From Hysterium pulicare CBS 123377 (Eukaryota > Ascomycota > Dothideomycetes > Hysteriales > Hysteriaceae): a DNA stretch of 64,000 nucleotides. Under the pieces are notes generated by a model that was not told the origin of the DNA, ran no database searches, and saw only the letters and a program-made list of their open reading frames with translations. Both the position numbers and the translations under genes were made by a program. The DNA lies in NCBI GenBank assembly GCA_000467715.1, contig AJFK01000543.1, forward strand, positions 21,823 to 85,822, given 5' to 3'. Shown here piece after piece: positions 57,408 through 64,000 of this stretch. Every line of letters begins with the position of its first letter. Position 1 is the stretch's first letter.

Positions 57408-58172
57408 ATGCCCGAACAGACATTGGCAAATAAAGTCGCTGTCATAAGTGGCTCTAGCTCAGGCATTGGTGCCGAAATTGGACGTGAACTCGCGTCGCGA
57501 GGAGCGAATGTCGTCCTCAACTATCCCTTTCCCAGCCTCCGAGAACAAGCCGAAGCGCTGGCAGCCAGCTTGCCGACGAAAAGCCTTGCAGTGGAAGCCG
57601 ACATCTCAACCGTAGACGGGCCAAGAACGCTAGCCGACAGCGCAGCCAAAGAGTATGGCAGAATAGACATATTGGTTAACAATGCCGCGCTGGCAGTGAA
57701 CAAGCCTTTCGAAGAGCAGACCCTAGACGACTGGGACAGCTTGGTCAATCTCAACGGCCGCGGGACATTTCTGCTCACGCAGGCGACGTTGCCGCACTTG
57801 CCCAAGGAAGGAGGCCGTATCGTCAACATCGTATCGATTTCGGCTCGGGATGCACCTCCTATGCAGACTATTTATGCGGGAAGCAAGGGGATGGTTGACA
57901 GCTTCACGAAGGTTTGGGCGAAAGAGTTGCCCCCAAAATATGCTGTCACTGTCAATGCTGTCAGTCCAGGTCCAACCATGACCGAAGGTTTTGCGCAAGC
58001 TGGAGAGGAATTCATGCAGAAGATCCGACCAGTCATTGAGAAGACACCGGTGGGGAGTCGGCTTGGAAAGCCTGAGGAGATTGCATATGCTGTCGGGTTT
58101 TTGTGTGAGCCACGGGCGAGCTGGATAAATGGCCTGCATCTGATAGCGAATGGAGGATTGTACATTGATTGA
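57408..58172 (+). CDS. Classical short-chain dehydrogenase/reductase (FabG-like)
   Basis: One exon, 254 aa. The Rossmann motif SGSSSGIG, NNAA in place of NNAG, the serine in VNIVSISARD, and YAGSK with the catalytic Tyr/Lys are all present. GGRIVNIVS and SPGPTMTEGF are typical of the 3-oxoacyl-ACP-reductase-like or versicolorin-reductase-like class, and the C-terminal ANGGLYID is the usual end. ATG 57408 is chosen because upstream frame-mates lack homology to the family. It reduces or oxidises a hydroxyl/keto group with NAD(P)H. Its stop is only 29 bases from the stop of the dioxygenase on the other strand, which fits a compact cluster. Substrate unknown. Confidence 0.9.
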   Translation: MPEQTLANKVAVISGSSSGIGAEIGRELASRGANVVLNYPFPSLREQAEALAASLPTKSLAVEADISTVDGPRTLADSAAKEYGRIDILVNNAALAVNKPFEEQTLDDWDSLVNLNGRGTFLLTQATLPHLPKEGGRIVNIVSISARDAPPMQTIYAGSKGMVDSFTKVWAKELPPKYAVTVNAVSPGPTMTEGFAQAGEEFMQKIRPVIEKTPVGSRLGKPEEIAYAVGFLCEPRASWINGLHLIANGGLYID

Positions 58173-58201
58173 AAGGGAAATGGCATAGCAAGAGGAATGA
58201 A

Positions 58202-59257
58202 TCAGGCGTATTGCCCAATTGTAAACTGCGAATTGCACATGTTCGTAAGCTCCCAGGTCTCTGCTTCCAACTTTCCGCAAGTTCCAACATCGTCCTCGCT
58301 GCCTGCCGCTCCAGCTACGAACGCAGCCGCCATGAAATGATCGTCCGTCGCATGCGCATCTCGAAACTTGGGGTGCTTCATGAGCCTGGTGATGGCCCGA
58401 CGAAGGTCAGGTCCGCTGTTTTCAGAAATCACATCCTCGACTGCCTGGCGGAACTCCATCGCCCAATTTTCGGGAGGTGTTTTCTGAGCAAAGTTGTCCG
58501 AGTACTTTAGCATTGGCTGCCAGATATTTCGGTAGAGGTTGTGGACTGCACCTCCAGTGCCAATCAGGAGATAACCTTGCTCTCGTAACGGCCGGAGAGC
58601 GGCGCCAACGCGCATATGAAAATGGGGATCAAATCGTGCATTTAGAGAGATGATGGTTGTCGGTGGGCACTTCTCAGGGAACATTCGGATCAAAACGAGA
58701 TAGGTATCATGGATCCAGTCGAACTTATCGTTCCCGCTGACTACAAAGCCACCAGCGGCCAGCATGTCAATACACTTCTTGCCGCTTTCAAGATCCGGGA
58801 CCAGCTCATAGTCAACGTACTTTGATGGATGGACGTAGGCGACTGGCGATTTTCCCGGCTTCGGATTCATGGACACTTCGACTTTGTCGTGACCAACGCT
58901 GTCCCAATGTGCCCCCTTTACCGCGTCAGCGTGGTATCCCTTTCAGTCTGGATGCCGTCTCTCACCATCATGATGACTCCCTTGATGCCGTGAGCGATTG
59001 CTTCGTCTCCGGCCTTCTTCCAATAATGTGCGGATTCTGACTCTTCACCCAGCATCATGGTCGAGCCATGAGAAAAGAAGTGCACTGGTGTCAAAGCTAA
59101 TTAGAACGGTTTAGTACATGTCTCTGGACTCATTGCGCGAGGGAATTACTACTCATTTTGATATTCTTCGTATGCGATGCTGAGGAGTAGCTAACAGTAG
59201 GCTGTTACCTGGGAAGCGTTCATCTAACGGTAGAGATGTGCCAGCTGGACGGGCCAT
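58202..59257 (-). CDS. LigB/DODA-type extradiol aromatic ring-opening dioxygenase
   Basis: Three predicted exons, 59257-59209, 59096-58966 and 58915-58202, give 297 aa. Exon 1 gives the N-terminus (MARPAGTSL) and joins to LTPVHFFSHGST, the first iron-ligand region. Intron 2 removal joins GVIMM to GAHWDSVGHD, the second ligand histidine. Further conserved parts are FDWIHDTYLVLIRMFP and HMRVGAALRPLREQG, then GYLLIGTGGAVHNL, the C-terminal histidine motif. This is the class III extradiol fold related to plant DODA and bacterial LigB, which cleave catechols next to the hydroxyls using Fe(II) and O2. The substrate is not predictable. The first 49-base exon is supported by phase and the conserved fold start, but it is short. 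Confidence 0.9.
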
Positions 59258-59522
59258 CTTCCTGCAGACGTGCTGATCTCTGGATGAAGCGGGCACTGGT
59301 AACGCGGACTGGCTGAAAGAGCAAAGGCCGGGTGAGGAGTGGAGAGCAGAGCCCGAGACAGACTGATTACTTCCCCTGGTGTGGGCTTGCGGAGTTGCGT
59401 TGCGGAGCCCCCGCCTTTTCCCCGACCGACCGCCGGGTGGAGGACGTATGTATGCCCTCGCTCTGCCGAATCAATTGATCATTCCCACACCAACCTTCCG
59501 AACCTCCACTCTCTTCATCTAA

Positions 59523-62247
59523 ATGTTCCAATGTGGCACATGTTCCCAAACCTACTCTCGGGTCGACCACCTTGCCCGGCACGTCCGGTCTCGTATGTGC
59601 TCTAAGGTTACGAAGTATGGATTTGGCCACGCTAACCGAGCAACCCAGACACGCAGGAGAAGCCCTACCGCTGTGAAACGTGCAACAAGCAGTTCACCAG
59701 AGTGTAAACAATCCTACATAGATGACTGCCGCTTTTGCTTATGTTATGTTTAGTGATCTGCTCAGAAGGCACTCTCTTCTCCATGGCACTCCTTCACATG
59801 ATACGCAGCACAAGCGTCGCCGCACAGGGTCCAATCCCTCAGCACCGCCGCGCGTCTCCAAGGCATGCGAGGCTTGCGCCGAACACCACCTAAAATGTGA
59901 GGACGAGAAGCCTTGCAGACGCTGTACTAGGAGGAACATTACGTGCCTAGTTGCTCCGAGGCTGGTCGCCGACGAGGGCGGACAAACCGTTTCTTCATCT
60001 AGAGAACCCTCACCACAAGCAGCACCAGACTCAAATACGGATAGATGGCCGATGCAGCTAACAGCGACCAATGGAGAGCCCCTAAGGCCAGATTTGGCAG
60101 CATATGATGATGATGATCCTTTCAATCCTGTCGTATCAGGGCTAATCCCGAAGCAAGCACCTTCATTTCGAAGTCAAACGGTTCGGTTCAACGGCAGAGA
60201 GCCGCAATCACAACCCCGGCCAAGTGAGATGCCTGAAGTCGTAGACTATCATCCGAATGGTTTTCCCATCCCAAACCTCCCAAGCGGCACACTCACTCCC
60301 AGTGGTCTTGTCGGCTTTGGCTTCGAGACGGATCTCGATTTCAGTGCTATTGACTTGAGCTTTCTAGACTCGTACAACACCCGAGTTCCATTCGAGGTTG
60401 AGAATCTAGTAAAGGAGACTACAAGTGAGGGTATCGATGCTGGAGTCCAAAGTCCATCTCAAAATGGGCACGGCAGAAAATCAAGTAACTTGAGTAGATT
60501 GCTGCATCAGTCCATCTGGAGGTTTGTTCCTGCTCCTGGAGTACACGCGTATGCTGATCAGGCCAATCTTTCCTTGCCTCATGAAAACCAGATCGTTAGT
60601 AGTCCAGAGCAGTTTGTGGACGTCAGTAGACGGGCAACAACAGAGAAGCTGGACTCGATTACCCGCGACAAGATCCTCGCAATTGTCTTGAGCCAGGTCA
60701 AGTCACATGTTCTGCCAGCACTATCGGCCTTTCCATCTGTCGAGCTCCTGGATACCTTGATTCAATTCTTCCTTGCTGGTCCTCTCCCCAAGGCAAGCTC
60801 ATGGATTCATACTTGCAGCTTTCGTCCAAAGAAGGCTAAACCAGAGCTGCTGCTTGCAATGGCTGCTGCTGGTGCAGTTCTTACCCCCGACCGCTCTTTG
60901 CGAAAACTTGGGTTCGCAATTCAAGAGGTTATCCGGAACCACATACCGACTGTGTTCGAGTCCGACAATACCACAGTTCGGGAGCTTGAGATGCAGCAGG
61001 CTTTTATGCTACAGCTTGAAATCGGCCTTTATAGTGGAAACAGCCGAAAGATTGAAATATCAGAGAGTTTCCAGCAGCCGCTGTTGTCAATGCTTCGCCG
61101 TGGGGGTCGCTTCCGTCGCTCAGCTTATCCCATTCTAACTATTGCGGACGATGACGACTGTCTATCTCTTGACTGTCAGTGGCGAGCCTGGATTGAGCAA
61201 GAATCTTTCAAGAGGCTAGTCTACCATCTGCTAGGCCATGATGCTCAGTCTTCGATAGCTCTGCTGGTCAGTCCTCTGATATCATACTCAGAACTTGGGC
61301 TTCCGTTGCCCGAGTCGCAAGATCTTTGGTTGGCTCCTTCAGCGCGAGAATGGAAAGCGCTATACCAGGCAAAGTTTGAGAGCAGCACGATACGAATGCC
61401 TTCTCTTACTGAATGCATCGCAGACTTTGGTCTCTTGGAGTCTAGCAAGACAGTAATCGATCTCAATCTCTCTTGTTCGGCATTTCTGTACTGCATGTGG
61501 GGCATGGTGTGGGAGTACCGGAAGCTGAGTTCGCTGTTTTCTTGTGGCAAGGCCACCATATGGGACAGAGATCTGGCGATAATGAGTCGGTATCAGGAAC
61601 TGATGAAAGTGTTTGAGTTCTACCGCATCAGTCACGGGAACGAATGCACATTGCTACTTGAGTTGATCCTGATGCATTTGCACATGTCTCTAGAGGATAT
61701 CCAACTCTTTGCTGGCTTTGAGTCACAAGAAGACGCACTTCGAGTACATGCGTCGGTCAAGGAGTGGGCGAACAGCAAGACATCCAGACAAGCGGTGTGG
61801 CATGCAGGTCAACTTGTTCGTGCTGCGAAAGCACTCCCTCCATTGCACTTACGGGACTTTAACGCAATCTCTCTTTTTCACGCCAGCCTAGCTTTCTGGG
61901 CTTGTGGATTTGCTTCACGCATGTTTGTACCTGATCGTGCTCTTCAAGCGACCTCACGAACCATGCAAGCCCCACAGCAAACAATCTGGCTCGACGATGA
62001 GGAAACGGCAGCAACTTATCGGTACATTTCATTGGACCGCGGGGTGCCTGCTTTGCATGGAGTTCAACCAGACATGCCGTCTGCTCGGTTAAACCATCCC
62101 AAGGCTATCATGGACGTCGTAATTGAAATCATGAAGCAGGGCGATGGTGAAATATTGCGCCCAAATTCTCCACTTGTTGAGAACTTGATTAATGTTATGG
62201 AACGGTTACGAGATACGAAAGTTAAGGAAAATATTCCGGAGGTGTGA
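59523..62247 (+). CDS. Dual-finger regulator: two C2H2 fingers plus Zn2Cys6
   Basis: The predicted exons are 59523-59592, 59649-59703 and 59754-62247, giving 872 aa. Finger 1 is FQCGTCSQTYSRVDHLARH; the intron then joins HTQEKPYRCETCNKQFTRV to DLLRRHSLLHG, making finger 2 with the usual TxEKPY linker. About 30 residues later KACEACAEHHLKCEDEKPC and RRCTRRNITC form a complete Zn2Cys6 cluster. The middle carries a fungal-specific transcription factor domain (residues about 320-640), with EQESFKRLVYHLLGHDAQ. Both DNA-binding modules look intact. Such double-type regulators are a minor class in Pezizomycotina. Its place at the end of the oxidase/SDR/dioxygenase block makes it a candidate pathway regulator; that is inference. 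The start is the first in-frame ATG before finger 1. Confidence 0.88.
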
Positions 62248-62401
62248 AAGATGTCAATGGCCTAGGAACATTATGAACGCTCTGCAACCACCTAAAACTA
62301 ATCCGCCTTCGTTCCGCATAAAGGAAAGCTTCAACTAGGTCCAGAGAGAGGAACAAGAGAACGCCCTTATAACAACAAGCTCCAGACGACTACTCAACAT
62401 A

Positions 62402-64000
62402 TCAAGGTTTCAACCTCAATGCAAAGCGCACGCCAAAATAGCCCAATGCTCCTACACCCAGTATCATTGGAATACCATACATGCTCAACCCAATGATTAT
62501 TCCCTGCTCGAAGTAGCCAATTTGTCCTCCGGTGGACCGTTTCTTCTTAGGAGCCAATACGACTGACACCTCTTTAAGCTCCTTCACAACTGGGTTTGCG
62601 CCGAACCTGCTCAAAGAATTTTGCACAAATTCCGAATTTGGAGATGGTGTGACGTACTCAGCATTTGGTGCTGAAAGGAGCTCAGGCAGGTACCGTAGAG
62701 AACGATCGACCAACGAAAAGTGCGGAGCAGCAGGACCAACTGTTGAGGCTTTAGCTTTTGCTCGAAGCGGTTTTTATCCGGAATCTGCGAACTGACCTAA
62801 GAACTCTAATGGAGCTTGATTCACAAACGACACTTGCGCCTTGATGAATTGGCTCAGGTACTTGGCCGATGTTGGTGCTGCAAAGATGTAGGTTGCCAAC
62901 AAGCTCCCTGTACTACTGAATATTAGAACTGTTTTCCCGATGTGTATATATTGACGTACCGGTTTGCAAGGTCGATAGAATCATCCAGTGATCGCACGCC
63001 GTGTATTATTAGATTGGTCCCGCTAATCTTGCTGCGCAGGAGTTCTGCATTTCTACGCTTTACTTCAAAGACTGAACTTTTGCTTGTCGAATTGACAATT
63101 TCGACTTCGCCGCTCTTCCTGCCGCCTCCCAGTAAGTGCTCCACTTTCTTGGCTCTCTCAGAGTCGATCGCTTTGGCAACGTCCAAGTTTGCCGTGAATT
63201 TGGTCATCTCTCCAACAACGGCGACTAGGAATGCTGCCTTGACGAACTCGTTGACGAAAACGACATCCGGAGCGTACGGCGAGTTACCGCCGAAACTAAA
63301 TCGTGCAGCGACGACTGCAGAGGCTGCTTTTGCGAGATCCGCCGTCCGATCGACAACGGCTACAACCCGAGAGTCCGGCAGGGAGATGAGTGGGTTGAAA
63401 ACATGTGGCGATGAAGACCGCGGCTCGACTCCAGAATTGGCGTTTTGGAAGATTCTGATGTGGTTGGGGCCAAGGTCCTCGTCGGACGCGCGGTGGGTTA
63501 TGAACTCGACGATGCTTGGATCCAGAGCAGCTTTGATCAGTCTGCGGAGTAGTGGCGGAACTGCCCTTGACGTGTTCGCAAACTACGGCAATTGTCAGAG
63601 ACTCAGAGTGCATGCGACTTCAAAGTGAGGATCGAATGAACGTACCTCGATTACGACGCAATTACCTGCGGCGATTGCAGCAGTCGTCGCGACAATGACG
63701 GAATAGAAGGGGGTGTAATCAGTCGGGACAATATACACAATTCCAATTCCTTTATGCCGTCCTACAGCATTTTCACCGCGCGCTAAGGCATATTCCTGGT
63801 GCAGAGCATCATTTTCATCCAAAGTGTTGTAGTAGTCTCTCAGGGCCCGCAGTGTAAGAACATACTCAACCGCAGCCTCTACGTGGCTGTGCCCACTCTC
63901 GTTCCGAATGGTAGCTTCAATAGAATCGGCATTTTCGAGAAGCACCTGTTGCAACTTTTCTAGCTGGGTTTGACGGTAGATAACGTTTTGAAGGCGGCCG
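62402..64000 (-). CDS. ALDH-superfamily-like protein with C-terminal membrane helix, catalytic Cys absent (partial at window edge)
   Basis: Exons within the window are beyond 64000-63646, 63582-62960, 62915-62797 and 62748-62402; the 5' end lies outside. The visible N-terminal part (LEKLQQVLLENADSIEATIR) and GIGIVYIVPTDYTPFYSVIVATTAAIAAGNCVVIE correspond to the NAD-binding domain of ALDH3-like enzymes. At the catalytic loop it reads ARFSFGGNSPYAPD where active enzymes read roughly ARFxNAGQxCxAPD, so the nucleophilic cysteine position appears to be proline. The C-terminus has a basic KKKR followed by a hydrophobic helix (GIIIGLSMYGIPMILGVGALGYF), suggesting a tail anchor, as in fatty-aldehyde dehydrogenases. 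It may be a non-catalytic scaffold or have another role. Alignment was by eye. Confidence 0.8.

Overview
The window is nuclear DNA of a filamentous ascomycete (Pezizomycotina). Genes are split by many short GT-AG introns of roughly 45-110 bases. The gene content is typical of that group: a HET-domain protein, a Pth11-like fungal rhodopsin-domain receptor, Zn2Cys6 regulators, a stand-alone P450, a remnant of a CYP505-type P450 reductase, GMC and berberine-bridge-type flavoproteins, and small secreted cysteine-rich proteins. I cannot assign a genus from the sequence alone. No rRNA, tRNA, CRISPR array or intact transposon was recognised.

Layout. 0-8.5 kb: a single-pass cysteine-rich membrane protein (-), a carbonyl-reductase-like SDR (+), an orphan reductase C-terminus (relic, +), a secreted arylsulfatase (-) and a 5'-truncated MFS transporter (-). 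9-14 kb: a Pth11-like receptor (-) divergent from a six-exon cytochrome P450 (+). 15.5-17.7 kb: two tandem paralogous small secreted proteins (+). 18.5-27 kb: a GT2 glycosyltransferase (+), an RBR-type E3 ligase (-) and a HET protein (-). 27.8-44.6 kb: mostly housekeeping genes, namely a sugar porter, Mob1, a large GH63-like protein, mitochondrial Nfu1, an SPX-domain phosphate transporter and a coiled-coil protein. 45-52.4 kb: a secreted GMC oxidoreductase (-), a Zn2Cys6 regulator (+) and an unrecognised 345-residue protein (+).

53.3-62.2 kb is the most suggestive accessory block: an MFS exporter-like transporter, a bicovalent-FAD oxidase, an SDR, a LigB/DODA-type extradiol dioxygenase and a regulator carrying both C2H2 and Zn2Cys6 fingers, packed with short intergenic gaps. 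An aromatic oxidation and ring-cleavage pathway with its own transporter and regulator is a reasonable inference; the substrate is unknown. The right edge cuts an ALDH-like gene whose catalytic cysteine position is occupied by proline.

Exon boundaries were derived by hand from splice signals, reading-frame continuity and family conservation. They are predictions, not transcript-supported models.
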